Positions 12,187-24,390 of a stretch of DNA of 64,000 nucleotides are shown here, in pieces. The stretch is from Laetiporus sulphureus 93-53. Taxonomy: Eukaryota > Basidiomycota > Agaricomycetes > Polyporales > Laetiporaceae. The position numbers and the translations under genes were made by a program. The stretch's first letter is position 1, and the number at the start of each line of letters is the position of its first letter. The DNA is taken from NCBI RefSeq assembly GCF_001632365.1, contig NW_024468562.1, positions 4,426 through 68,425 of the forward strand, given 5' to 3'. The notes under the pieces were generated by a model, which ran no database searches, was not told where the DNA came from, and was given only the letters and a program-made list of their open reading frames with translations.

Positions 12187-13353
12187 ATGACCGCCTCTCA
12201 CAATCCTCCCTATTTTACTGCTGGTGCGAGTGCAGTTACCGACGCATATAATGCGACTACCCAACTAGCCGGTCAGCATCCCTCGAACTTTGCCTCTAGC
12301 AGAAGTGTCTCTTACGGTTCAGCAATCGTAGACACGAGCATCCCCGTCTACCATAATATAGTCCCGGCTTACACCCCATATAGCGGCTCAGTGAACATCA
12401 CGCCTGTTTCTTATGGGTTATGTCCAAGCGCATTCTTAGTTCCCCCTACGAACACGTTCCAAGTCCAGGATACCCCTCACACGCGGAATAACTCTGCACG
12501 ACCCCCTGCGTCCCCTCAAAAGGCATTAAGATTCATTCCTGTAGATCCTACCCGTGCCCACCAAGCTCCCAGGATGAATTTACTACGCAGCCAAGGTCCT
12601 CATCAAGATACACACACTTCTGGACAAGCGTCCCGCCTACGAGGCGGCTTCGAAACAAGTATGGACACAGGCGACGTCCCTCCATCAAGCTCACCGTTGG
12701 GCTCCCCAAGATTTTCCGCAGACGACCAGCAGACGATCTACCGGTACATGCGGGCTGTAGCAGACCATCTGGATCCGTCGGCTGTGGCGCGCAAAGGTAT
12801 GAATGAGCTATTCGTGCGCACGTCATGGTGGTTTCCGTTGGAGAAGTCAGCCAAGAACGACAATCCAGGTAAGAACACGAGCACTCCCATGCTCGTCGAT
12901 GCACTGCAGGTCTCCGAGCTGCCTCTTAACAACGACTACAATGCCTCAGAGTCAGAATCAGAATCAGAACCGGAACTGGAGCTCATCGCATCTCCTGAAG
13001 AACGCGAATCGGGTGGCGCAGCAATCCCCTCCCCGAAGGCCCTTCCCGATCTCGCACGCTGCCTTTGGGACTCGTGCACTGGTACGATTGCCGCTCGCGA
13101 CCTCGAAAGTGTGCGCACGCATTTCACAGAGGCGCATCCGGAGGGCCGGCGATGGTTCGGCTCGGAGCGCATCGTATGCCGCTGGGCGGAATGCGCGCGT
13201 TGGGATTACATGGAGCGCCGCCGTGTCCCGGGACATGTCATTAGAATGCATTTGCGGGAGCATGAGTGCCCGTTCAGGACGTGTGGGATGGTGTTTGGGA
13301 GCAAGGATGATGTAAGGGTGCATCTGCAGTTGGTACATGATGGATCGGAGTAG
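12187..13353 (+). CDS. C2H2 zinc-finger protein with disordered N-terminus
   Basis: An uninterrupted frame of 388 aa starts at the ATG of MTASHNPPYF. The first 280 residues are rich in Ser, Thr, Pro and Asn and include an acidic SESESESEPELEL run, so they are probably disordered. The last 100 residues hold three C2H2-like modules: CLWDSC...HFTEAH, CRWAEC...HVIRMH and CPFRTC...HLQLVH, each with four residues between the cysteines and four between the histidines. This spacing fits fungal transcription-factor fingers. A nuclear DNA-binding role is likely but its targets are unknown. The frame stays open upstream to 12058 without an ATG, so an extra 5' exon is possible. Confidence 0.7.
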   Translation: MTASHNPPYFTAGASAVTDAYNATTQLAGQHPSNFASSRSVSYGSAIVDTSIPVYHNIVPAYTPYSGSVNITPVSYGLCPSAFLVPPTNTFQVQDTPHTRNNSARPPASPQKALRFIPVDPTRAHQAPRMNLLRSQGPHQDTHTSGQASRLRGGFETSMDTGDVPPSSSPLGSPRFSADDQQTIYRYMRAVADHLDPSAVARKGMNELFVRTSWWFPLEKSAKNDNPGKNTSTPMLVDALQVSELPLNNDYNASESESESEPELELIASPEERESGGAAIPSPKALPDLARCLWDSCTGTIAARDLESVRTHFTEAHPEGRRWFGSERIVCRWAECARWDYMERRRVPGHVIRMHLREHECPFRTCGMVFGSKDDVRVHLQLVHDGSE

Positions 13354-13937
13354 GACGATGCCTCTGAGTAACTATCCTTAGACGAGATGCTCCGCCGTAT
13401 GCTTGTAGATGCGAGGTTGTGCGTTGTGGCTGCGCTGTGGCCACGGTCAACGCCGAAAGATGATATCTATATATAGAAATTTCCTCGAGGCTGTTGGACA
13501 ACACGGAAAAACAAGCCGTATTGCTTTACTATTTGCAAGTTAACTGCGGTCCTGTCGTCGCAAATGCCATATCCTTCTCCGCAACGAATTTCAACACAAT
13601 TAAATGATTTGAATCTACTTATCATGACTTCCGCAACCATCCTTGTAAACGGTGGGCGCGATGATCGTGAGAGCGAAGCTCCTTGTATAGCCTCGCTTAA
13701 TTAGCCAGCGCACTGGAAATGACGCTAGATGCTTGTTCTTGCTTGCGAAAGCTTACATCTGCTTGCACGGCCTTCATCATCGCTGGCACGGCCTCATCAG
13801 CGCTTCCGCAGCTTTCGTAAATCGCCTTTGCCGTATTATCGCCGGCTATCGATTTCTGCGTTCGCCCTCCACCACACAGCAGCACCAGACTAACCAAAGC
13901 CTTCAGGTTCCTAGTCAATCTTCCCATTACTAACAGT
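13354..13937. other. Intergenic, 5' region of Argonaute copy 1
   Basis: This stretch separates the C2H2 gene from the first Argonaute. I see no coding exon. A pyrimidine-rich stretch precedes the start codon; the short segment just before the ATG (CCCATTACTAACAGT) is recognisably related to the matching place in copy 2 (CCCATCACCAACGGC). Confidence 0.4.
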
Positions 13938-16900
13938 ATGAGCAACAGAGGGCAGAGCCGCGGCGGTGGCCGAGGCAGAGGCGGCGGCGGACGGGGCGGT
14001 GCTGGCAGCCCTGCAGGCCGAGGAAGCCCAGCTCCTGGCCGCGGCGCGCAACCTACAGGCTCAGCGGTCAATCCTACGGCCTCTATCGCTCCATCCATGA
14101 CGGGATCTAGCGGTGGAGGCCGCGGAGGAGGAGGCTCTGGCTTCGCGGGGGGACGCGGACAAAGGGGCGCACCACGTGGAGGCGACTTCGGCCGNNNNNN
14201 NNNNNNNNNNNNNNNNNNNNNNNNNNNNNNNNNNNNNNNNNNNNNNNNNNNNNNNNNNNNNNNNNNNNNNNNNNNNNNNNNNNNNNNNNNNNNNNNNNNN
14301 NNNNNNNNNNNNNNNNNNNNNNNNNNNNNNNNNNNNNNNNNNNNCGGCCTGGCTTTGGTACGCTGGGCAGACCGCAGCTGCTGCGGGCGAATTTCAAGGC
14401 TGTCAGGACGACAAAGAAGACGCTTTTCGATTACGAGGTGGTTATCGAACCCAAGGGAAAAGCCGCCCGCGCCGATCGTAAGGCCCGTATTATGCAGCTC
14501 TTGGAGGAGCACCCGGAATATAGACCGCATGTGGGCTACGTTGCTCACGACCAGGCCCAAAGGCTCATATCTGCAGCGAAGTTGCCTCAGCCGCTATCTA
14601 TGCAGGTCCAATACAGGGAAGAAGGAGAGAATACAGCCCGAGATAATGCCATGATATTCACTGTCGACATCAAATTCAAGCGCGAGCTCGACATGGCTCC
14701 CTTGGACAAGTAAGTTTGACGCCAGACTTCACGGACCATACTCATCATGTTCGATGACAGCTACATGAGTGGCCGTCCTGAATCAGAGACTTATGATACA
14801 CTTCCACTCGTCTCCGCTTTGAATCTGGTCCTGCAGCAACATGCACAAAGGAATGGGTTCCGCGTCGGGAAGAACCGTTACTTCTTCCGGGCTTCCTCCG
14901 AACGGCAGGCGCTCAGTCTCGGTGTCGAAGCCTGGAGAGGGTTTTTCATCTCCGTTCGCCCTATGTATAAGCAACTTATGGTCAACGTGAACGTCTGCAT
15001 GACTGCGTTCTATACACCGGGCAATCTCGCCGTAGCGATGGAAGAGTTCCAGCGCAACACTGGCGGTGGTATGCCGAGAGCGTTCGCAGAGAAGCTGAGA
15101 GTTGCGACCACTCATCTCGGATACGCGAGAAAGAAAGCCATCTTGCGCATCACGAACCAAACTCCTAAACAGGCTCGCTTTGACTGCCAGGAACTCGGAG
15201 GAATGGTTACTGTCGAAGAGTATTTCAAGCGCAGTAAGTATATCTGCCACCTTGCGCGTAACTCGTTGCTGAAGATGTTTTAGAGTACAAAATTACACTT
15301 CGCCATCCCAATCTACCCGTTGTTGACATCGGCAGCAAGCAAAAGCCGAATCTGATACCACCTGAGCTTTGCGAGATCTTCCCAGGTCAGGCTTATCGGG
15401 GTAAACTCAGTCCCACGGAGACGGCTGAGATGATAAAATATGCGTGCAACCCGCCAATCGTTAATGCTATGTCAATCCGTGACCAAGGCATGCCTGACCT
15501 TGGTCTGAACCCAGCGTCCAATACGCTCAATGGGTTCGAAGTGTCGGTATCCACCGAGATGACTGTCATCCCGAGTCGCGTCCTCCCACCGCCGGCTATC
15601 ACCTACCAGACGGGCAGGCCCAGTCCTCGCGACGGCAGCTGGAACATCTTGAATGTGAAGTTTCATGTCGGCGGAAACATGTCGAACTGGGCGGTATTGT
15701 TAGTTCAGGAGGGTCGCCGCGACGAGTTCAGCGGCACGAACGATCCGGATCTTATGCCTTTCCTCCGCACATTCTCGGAGAAATGTAGATCGAGTGGCAT
15801 GAATGTCGGCCAAGGCCCTCCGAAGGTCATGGCTACTGGGAAACTGCCTCCGCCTAACCGTGATTCCAATAGGCGGCAGGCACTGGAGCAGATTCGCCAG
15901 ACGCTGATCAGCAACTTGGACCGCAACAAGAAACCAAGCTTCATCCTCGTTCTCTTGTCTGGCGTTGATAATTTTATTTATCCTGGGATTAAGCGGCTTG
16001 GCGACGTGGACATGGGCCTACATACAGTGCACATGCTCCTCAATAAGGCTCGCGGTGATCCCAGGAGACCGAATCCCGGCAAGCAAGATCAGTATTTCTC
16101 GAACGTTGCTCTGAAAGTGAATATCAAGCTAGGCGGCATAAATCACAAGCTGGATCAGAATGCGATGAGCTGGTTGACGAAGTCAAAAACGATGGTTGTC
16201 GGTATCGACGTGACTCACCCAGGACCGTCAAGCGCTAAGGGAACGCCCTCGATCGCTGCTGTTGTCGCCAGCATCGACAATAACTTCGTTCACTATCCTG
16301 CAAGCCTCTCACCTCAGAAACCAGATTGGAATAGGGACGCCAAGGAGGTATGCCCTGCCATCACTTTACCTCACAGTGCTAACATGCTCGTTACTAGATG
16401 GTGGAGAATCTCTCCGCGATGATGATTGAGCGTCTGCAACTTTGGCAGAAGAAGAATAAGTCCCTCCCGGACCGCGTTATCATCTTCCGCGACGGTGTTT
16501 CAGAGGCTCGTGTTTCTCATATGCCAGCGACAGTCAGCCTGATTCTGACCTTGATGAAACATAGGGCCAATATGATCTCGTCATTCAAGAGGAATTGCCA
16601 CGGATTCTGGATGCATTTAAACGTGTTTCTCCTTCATATCGACCCAAACTCACTATAACGATCTGTGGGAAACGTCATCATGCTAGATTTTTCCCCACGG
16701 ACAAGAAGGACGCGTCGAAGAATGGTAACACGCTTCCCGGTACGGTCGTCGATAAGGGGATCACGGACGTGTACGGTTTTGATTGGTATCTGCAGGTGCG
16801 TTCACGCCGTTCTGATCAGCATAAGCAGGAGTTGCTTATATGCACGTTACAGGCACACTCAGGACTACAGGGCCACGTTCGACCTACGCACTACTACGTT

Positions 16901-17212
16901 GTCTACGACGATTCCCAGTTCAGTGCGGACACTTTACAGCAGGGCACTCACACCGCCAGTTACCTCTACGCACGCGCCACCAAGGCCGTTAGTTTGGTTC
17001 CTCCCGCGTATTACGCTGACCTCGCATGCGAAAGGGCCAGGTATTATTTGAACACCCTACTCAATCTGGCCGACCAGCAGTCGTCGACAGGAGGGAGCAC
17101 AAGTGGCCGGCTTTCCGATGAGGAGGAGAGACAGCGCAATTTCGATGAGGCGATCAAAATGTGGGGTAATGGAATCCATAGCGATCTCAAGGAGTCCATG
17201 TTCTACATTTGA
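13938..17212 (+). CDS. Argonaute (QDE-2 type), copy 1
   Basis: Six exons: 13938-14709 (with 150 N), 14761-15233, 15284-16347, 16398-16505, 16565-16795, 16853-17212, about 1003 aa. The protein has an RGG-rich N-terminus, then N, linker-1, PAZ (PNLIPPELCEI, ending KLSPTETAEMI), linker-2/MID and PIWI. PIWI shows three of the four slicer positions: D in GIDVTHP, D in IFRDGVSE and H in RPTHYYVVYDD. The glutamate finger is probably in AKEMVENL. It should bind small RNAs and cleave complementary RNA in gene silencing. Intron 4 has a GC donor (GAG/GCTCGT, 16506-16564). With 150 N the frame does not close; the paralogue has 154 bases there, which would close it. Confidence 0.9.
14195..14344. other. 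Assembly gap of 150 N
   Basis: A run of 150 N interrupts exon 1 of Argonaute copy 1, inside the Gly/Arg-rich coding sequence. Both flanks match copy 2 almost base for base. The corresponding segment of copy 2 is 154 bases (18535-18688), so the gap size is probably an estimate. Confidence 0.95.
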
Positions 17213-18001
17213 ACCTCACGCGCCGAGCGTGTCGGACGTGATTGCCTTGGATGCTGAGATTCCTGGCTGACGTTACAACAACATGTTTCTGTATTCATGT
17301 ACAATATCGGGCTTTCGAGCCTCGTGCTTGGGTATGCATTAGCGTGGATGTGCTCATGAATCACGGGCATAGACCACTGACCGTTGATGGCTCTGGAGAA
17401 CTCACTTATCACGACGACTCCGTTCACCTCAGATGTGTTTCATACCGTGTCACGACCCGGGCAGCGATGGTTCCCGGTTCTTGCTACGATAGCGAAAGGC
17501 TGAAAATGGAAATGCCGTAGAAGGCGTTGCGAAACACGCGCAACCAATATTGCAATCTGAAAATGTGGCAACACCGGACGTACGTTCAGAACGCGACTGG
17601 TCGGACCTCCCTTAATGATGATGTCGATGAACTAGTGGGATTTACGTGCATAAGAATGTCATTGCAAATGAACATTCCCACCACTTATCGTAGTGGGTTT
17701 TAAGTTATTGCCGTGAAGCTCAATGAGGAAAAATCCACCAGTGTTCAGGTACAAATTGATGCTTTCTTTGCTAGCAGCCTTCTGCTCTCATACTGTGGTG
17801 ATTTATTTATATTGTAAACTCACATGTTCTATGAAATATTCATGTAGCCACACTCAAATGATATATGTCCACTCTCGCTTCCATGAGCTCAATCAATACT
17901 GTCTGTCATATATTGCATTGCTTAACGAGTGCTTGTGGTACTACTGCAGGCCCATCCAATAAGCAGCTATACATGTTCTTGCATGCAATATCGAGCTGTC
18001 G
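17213..18001. other. Spacer between the Argonaute copies
   Basis: About 790 bp, noticeably AT-rich from 17560 to 17960. I see no coding exon and no clear mobile-element ends. It should contain the terminator of copy 1 and the promoter of copy 2. Confidence 0.45.
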
Positions 18002-21000
18002 ATGATTCCGATGCCTCGTAGAGGGGGTACTGCAGGGTACCGCCGGAACGAACTGCCTTATGTGAATGACCGTGAGAGCTTAGATTGCCAATGCGCGACA
18101 TCAGGCGACATCGTGGGCGCATGCCCCAACGGCAAGCTGTCTGTCCTTGTCGCCGACCGCTGTGGACACGGTATGCACCGCCTCCGCGGTCTCTCGACAA
18201 GCTGCTTGCGTTTCACCGCATATAACAGCGCCAGAGCCAATCTACCGCGTTCTCGTCCCATCACCAACGGCTCGAACAACGGAGGGCAGAATCGCGGCGG
18301 TGCCCGTAGCAAAGCTGGCGGTGGCGGTAATCGTGGAAGTCCACTTACTCCTGCAGGACGTGGGAGCCCTGTTCCAGGCCGTCGCGGGCAAGCCGCATCC
18401 CCAGGGATCACATCTACGGCCTCTATCGCTCCATCCATGACGGGATCTAGCGGCGGAGGCCGCGGAGGAGGAGGCTCTGGCTTCGCGGGGGGACGCGGAC
18501 AAAGGGGCGCACCACGTGGAGGCGACTTCGGCCGCGGTGGGGGCGGCGGAGGTGGGCGCGGGGGCGGTCCTCCTCCTGGTGAAGTCTTCGAGGGAGCTGG
18601 GCCTGCGAAGGTCGACGATCGTCTGGCCACCATAGATCAGCTCATCACCGCATTTAAAAAGCTGCAAGCCCGCAATGAGATGCCTCGCCGGCCTGGCTTT
18701 GGTACGCTGGGCAGACCGCAGCTGCTGCGGGCGAATTTCTTCGCTTTGAAGACGACCAAGAAAACAATCTACGATTATCAGGTGGTCATTGAACCCGAGG
18801 TGCAAGCCCGGAGCGAAAATATGGCCCGTATTTTTCAGTCCTTGGAGGAACATCCTGAGTACAAACCGCATGCAGGTTACATCGCTCATGACCGGGCACA
18901 GAGACTCGTTTCCGCAGTAAAGTTGCCTCAGCCACTGTCTGTCCATGTGCGAATGGAGGAAGAAAAGAAGCAGGATGCTCGGGCTCATAGCAAGGGAGGA
19001 GAGAAACAAAATGCTCAGGTTCATAACAAGGAAGGAGGCAAAGATCATGCCCCTCAACAGAACCCGAGAGAATTCATCGTGAACATAAAGTTTCTGCGGG
19101 AGCTCGACATGACTCCATTAAATGAGTACGTTTGACGCCAGAACCTGCGCATCGTACTTATGTTCGTGGACAGGCACATGGATGGCCGTCCCGAATTGGA
19201 GAATCTCGACAAATCTCCCCTCGTCTCAGCATTGAATCTGGTCGTACAAGAACACGCTCAAAGGAATGGCATTCGCGTCGGGCAGCATGACATTCGCGTC
19301 GGGCACCGCTATTTCTTCAGAGGTTCATCCGATCACCAGGGCTTAAGTTCTGTCATTGAGGCCTGGAGAGGATTCTTCGTCTCCGTTCGCCCCATGTACA
19401 AGCAGCTCATGGTCAACGTGAACGTCTGTATGACCGCATTCTTTGTTCCGGGCAATCTCGCTACAGCGATGTCGAAGTTTTCGCACAAAGGCAAAGATCG
19501 TATGCGGATGGAGTTCGTACAGAGGGTGAAGGTGGCGACCGCTCATCTGGGATATACGAGGAAGAAATCCATCCTGCGTATCATGAGCGAACCACCCAGA
19601 AAGCTCAGCTTCGAGTGCGAGGAGCTCGGGGGAGAGGTCACCGTTGAAGACTATTTCAAGCGCAGTGAGTCCGTTCCCTGCTTTGTGAAATGGCAGCAAT
19701 TGCTGAGATTGCCACAGAGTATAACATCAAACTTCTCTATCCTGATCTGCCCGCGGTCGACATTGGTAGCAAGGAGAAACCAAACTTGATCCCGCCTGAG
19801 CTCTGCGAGATCTACGAGGGTCAGCCTGTCCGGGGCAAGCTCAGCGTTACAGACACGGCTGAGATGATCAAGTATGCGTGTAACCCTCCAATCGTCAATG
19901 CGCATGCCATCCGTGACCAAGGCATGCCGAGTCTTGGCTTAAACCCCCCCGCTACTACTCTCAAAGCATTCGGGCTGTCGGTCTCTACCAATATGGTGGT
20001 CATACCGAGTCGCGTCCTCCCAACACCGGGTGTCGTCTACCAGACGGGCACGCGCAGCCCTCGTGATGGCAGCTGGAATCTTATGGATGTGAAGTTCCAT
20101 AAGGGCGCGGATATGTCGAATTGGGCAGTGTTGTTGATCCACGGAGGTCGCCGCGACGAGTTTTTTGGACCGAAGGACCCAGAGCTGATGCCCTTCCTCA
20201 ATAGGTTTGCAGATATGTGTAGGTCGAGTGGAATCAGTGTTGGTCGGAGCGCTCCAAGGATCATGGCTACTGAAAGATTGCCTCCGCCTGACCGAGACCC
20301 TCACAGGCGGCAAGCATTAGAGCAGATTCGCCAGACATTGGTCACGAACCTGGGTTCCAAGAAGAAGCCGAGCTTCATCCTCGTCCTCCTGTCCGGTCTC
20401 GACAATGACATCTATCCTGGGATCAAACGGCTCGGCGACGTCGATCTCGGCATACATACTGTACACATGCTTCTCGACAAGGCTCGCGGTGACCCTAGTA
20501 GGCCGAATAAACAAGATCGGTATTTCTCGAACGTCGCTCTTAAGGTAAACATCAAGCTCGGTGGCATCAATCACATGCTAGACCCGAAGGCGATGAGCTG
20601 GTTGACAAAGTCGAAAACGATGCTTGTCGGAATTGATGTGACACACCCGGGATCCACAAGCTCGAAGGGAACGCCCTCGATTGCCGCGGTTGTGGCTAGC
20701 GTTGACGACAAGTTCGTCCATTATCCTGCAAGTTACTCACTTCAGAAACCTGACTGGAATAAGGATGCGAAGGAGGTAAGTCGCAATATATTTAAGTGCT
20801 TCAAGGTCATGACATCCTGTACTTGAAGCTGGTAGAGAATCTCTCAAAGATGATGGTCGAGCGTCTCGAACTCTGGCGAAAGAGGAATGGCTCGCTTCCA
20901 GATCGCATCATTATCTTCCGTGATGGCGTTTCAGATGTTCGTGACATTCTCGTACCATAGCTTCTAACGGTCTGCTCGTGATCTAATATAACCGTAGAGT

Positions 21001-21658
21001 CAATATCGTCTTGTCATTCAAGAGGAACTGCCGCGGATTCTGGACGCGTTCAAACGTGTTTCTCCGCGCACCACGTACCGACCCAAACTCACCATTACCA
21101 TCTGCGGCAAGCGCCATAACGCTAGGTTCTTCCCAACGGATCTGAAGGACGCGTCGAAGAACGGCAACCCGCTGCCTGGTACGGTCATCGACAAAGGAAT
21201 CACGGACATCTATGGTTTCGACTACTATCTACAGGTGCACTCGCAGCCTCTTCTATCCGGTAGGAATGAGCAGAATTTACTCAAGATCACATTGTTAGGC
21301 GCACTCGGGACTGCAGGGTCACGCTCGGCCCACGCACTACTACGTCGTCTACGATGACTCCCACTTCAGCGCGGATGTGCTGCAGCAAGGCACTCACACT
21401 GCCAGTTACCACTACGCGCGTGCCACCACGGCCGTCAGCTTGGTCCCTCCCGCGTACTATGCTGAGCTCGCATGCGAAAGGTCGAGGTGTTATCTGAACA
21501 ATGTACTCAATCCGGTCAACGAGCAGCCGGCGGCAGGAGAGAAGAAGCCCGGCCGGATCACCGAAGAGAAGGAGAGACAGCGTAACTTCGATGAAGCGGT
21601 CAAGATCTGGGGCAATGGAATCCATGACGATATCAAGGAGTCGATGTTTTATATCTGA
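18002..21658 (+). CDS. Argonaute (QDE-2 type), copy 2
   Basis: Exons 18002-19125, 19174-19664, 19718-20775, 20829-20936, 20998-21234 and 21299-21658 join to 1125 aa. Intron positions match copy 1. Domains are RGG-rich N-terminus, N, linker-1, PAZ, MID and PIWI. PIWI keeps D in GIDVTHP, D in IFRDGVSD and H in RPTHYYVVYDD, so slicing is plausible. The start is doubtful: the ATG used by copy 1 is TCG here (18272-18274), and the frame runs back to ATGs at 18002 and 18011, adding about 90 residues that do not look Argonaute-like. Copy 2 also has a charged degenerate repeat before the linker (about 18960-19040) and a 21-nt tandem duplication in exon 2. The small RNAs it binds are unknown. Confidence 0.88.
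19270..19311 (+). repeat. 21-nt in-frame tandem duplication in Argonaute copy 2
   Basis: CATTCGCGTCGGGCA occurs at 19270 and again at 19291. The result is IRVGQHDIRVGHRYF where copy 1 has a single RVGKNRYF. The frame is kept. Confidence 0.85.
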
Positions 21659-22129
21659 GTTTTGGATGTTGAGCATGTACAACAAGGTGTGCTTGTATAC
21701 TGATTTGTTTTGACTGCTTTCATGCATAGCATGTCGGATTTTTTTGTGCGCCTGCAAAGGAGCATGCTTAGATATGTACTGCTACTACGGATGTACTCAT
21801 AGATTGTGGTCCATGGGACCAAAGAATGGAACTAGCCTCTCTTCTCATGTGGCCTATCTCACGGCATCACGTTGGAGGAGCTGAGATGATATTGTTACTG
21901 GCGGTTGCAAAGGCGAACTCATACGGACGTAGAGAGAGGGAAGATCCATTTGTGCACTCCGCATCCGACCAAACGTGAGCACTCGTAACTCGCTCCAAAC
22001 GGCCCACACCAGAACGCAGGCGAGCCCATGATGCAAATACAGCGAAATCATCATCGTTTGTTTGGGCTGTTGCCTCTTTTTGTCGCTCGGAAACATTGCA
22101 TGATGCCACATATAATTACAACACGGGCC
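21659..22129. other. Convergent intergenic region, Argonaute copy 2 / STE24
   Basis: Two 3' ends face each other across about 470 bp. No coding frame with recognisable content was found. Confidence 0.45.
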
Positions 22130-24156
22130 CTACAACTCCTTCTTTGACGATTTGGACTCGTCGACTTTGAAGGCCTCCAACGCTCTTAGCCGTTCGCCCA
22201 GTGTAGGGTGGGAATGATGATACGCAGAGAATCTGGCAATGCAATCAATACAAAAAGATCTGAAGGGAAGGAAATAAACACTGACAGCCAGTCCACCCAC
22301 ACCGTGGACAGATTCTCCTGGTGCAGCGTGATCAACGCGCGACCGAGTCGGTCGCCCATGTCGGCCATCTCCTCGACTTTGAGCATCCCACGCAGCTTGC
22401 ACGCAAAATTGTCCGCCTGATACTCGAAGCGCCTGCTCAACGCGTTCATGGCCACACCTACAACGGCCTCGAACGGGGCGACGATCATCTGTACTCACCA
22501 GACAATCAGCGAAGAATGTTTTACACGGGCGGTCATCACGTACCTGGAAGAGGAGGAAAGCAACGATCGTCGGCGGGTGCGTGGCGACGTCTGCCGGAAA
22601 GTCGAACGCGCGCAGCACAGCGGGCGCGTGCAGGAATGCAGGGAAAATCCCAAGGATGGTGAATATGTGAGCCTGCGAGATGAGTAGCAGCTTCGTCGGG
22701 TGCATGTGATACCAGTGGCCAAGTTCGTGCGCTGCGACACGTTTTTGAGACAATGAGCGAGTGGCGTAGGATGAAGAAGGACAGACGTACCGAGAACGGC
22801 TTCAACCTCATCAGCCTTGCTCTGCTTGATAAGCGTATCGAAGATCACGATATGCTTGCTCTGTTGTGATATATGAGCACGGAATAGTAAAGTGAACGCC
22901 TTTACGCACCCAAGGAAGCCCGTAGAAATACGCATTACTGTGCGAACTGCGCTTTGATCCGTCGATCTCGTATAGATGAGTGAGCGGGAACTTCAGCCGA
23001 GATGCAAGTGCCTCAATGCGCGTACGAAGCTCGCCCTCAGCGAGCGGAGAGAGCTTGTTGAATAGAGGCTGAATGACCGTGGGATACAGGACTACCATGA
23101 CCAGCTGGAAGGCTAGCCTTAAATAATGATCGATTTAGCGCACATGACCCGAGGAGCGTCCTCAAATATCTCACAGGAAAGCCATGAGCCAAGGAACAAA
23201 ACGGTCTCCGGCCCATTTGAAGATATACAGGAAAGCAGCCAGGAAGGGCGGAACAAGCACCAGGCCGACTGCATAGCCCTTTAGCAGGTCCATAACAAAG
23301 AGCACCGGTGTAGTCTTGTTGAATCCGTGCTTCTCCTCGAGAACGAACGTCCGGTAGACTGATAGAGGCAATGACGGGATGACCGATACTAAGAAGAGCA
23401 CGATCACGTATGCAATGGATTGAAGGATCTAGGAAAGCGCCATGCTGGTTAGCAATGTAGAACTCAAATGCGAAGTGAAGGATTTGACACAAAATGCAGG
23501 GAGGGGGGGTAGTCGTGTGGCTTTGAGTCCATGGTTCACAGAAGACGTTGAAAATGCCATCCTTTAGATGATCGTTCACGACCTCGCAAAGGCAATCACA
23601 ATGGTAGCGAGGCTGAAAGTGGACGGAACGCAAGACATCTTATACATTCTTCATTTGATATAAATTGTGAAAAATTAACGATACACATTCGAGTGCGACG
23701 TCGCACTGAAATCTACACTCTGTTGCACTCACCTCATATTCCGGTCCGTAACCAAGTATACCGATGGATCGTCCAGCGACACTCCATGCCCACGCATAGA
23801 CTCCATACTGTACCAGCAAGGAATCCAGTGTCTGCTTGAAGAAACCTTCAAAGAGCGAGAACTTTGCTTTGTCTCTTCCATACGCCTGGGACTTCGCGAA
23901 TACCTCGTCCGTGAAGTGTGCCGCCAGAACTGGAGGAGGAGCTGTCTTGGAATAGAGCGGATATTGGCGTAGTCTAATAACATAGCTGGTTTCTAATAGA
24001 ACTTTTGAGAAACAGCCCGACCTACGTGAGATAGGACTCAAACAAGCAAACCAGCCAGGATGATACCTGCACATAGGTCTTCCAGTCAATGGGCTCTACT
24101 GCCACAAAAGCGAGATGTTTTTGCAGCACATCTAGCTGAGTATGTAGGAAATCCAT
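22130..24156 (-). CDS. STE24: CAAX prenyl endoprotease Ste24
   Basis: Ste24 is an ER and inner-nuclear-membrane zinc protease that trims farnesylated CAAX proteins such as mating pheromone precursors. The zinc motif AHELGHW and the downstream ligand region RRFEYQADNFA are both present. Early exons are 24156-24026, 23973-23733, 23428-23175 and 23117-22910, all joining in phase. They encode LFESYLT + LRQYPLYS, FVLEEKHGFNKTT and SNAYFYGLP, all typical of the family. Several hydrophobic helices lie around the catalytic site. The C-terminus (HHSHPTLGERL, then ESKSSKKEL) is full length. The gene lies between Argonaute copy 2 and the Argonaute relic, with no obvious functional link. Confidence 0.92.
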
Positions 24157-24390
24157 CTAGAATCTCTGTAGCAAGCTTTTTGCAAGAAGTAGAATTGGGC
24201 AACGTCGAAGAGTTGGGCACGAAACGAGTGCCGTAGTTGGAGGCGAGGCGAGGAGAGTTCGGGAGTTACCCACGACTTCGTTCACACGGGTGGTCACGTC
24301 ACAGTGTTTTTAAAGTATCCATTTATATACAATTTATATTGACAAAAATGTGACAGGCGTATGATATACGGTCACTCTGACCACTAGTGA
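24157..24390. promoter_or_regulatory. STE24 upstream region
   Basis: About 230 bp upstream of the STE24 start. It is AT-rich near 24310-24350 and has no specific element that I can name. Traces of more Argonaute exon sequence just left of 24391 are possible but too degraded to claim. Confidence 0.35.

Noticed and set aside
13697..14560. Long minus-strand proline-rich frame opposite Argonaute copy 1
   Set aside because: It is the antisense of the Gly/Arg-rich coding sequence and runs through the N gap; a similar shadow lies opposite copy 2 (18058-18633).
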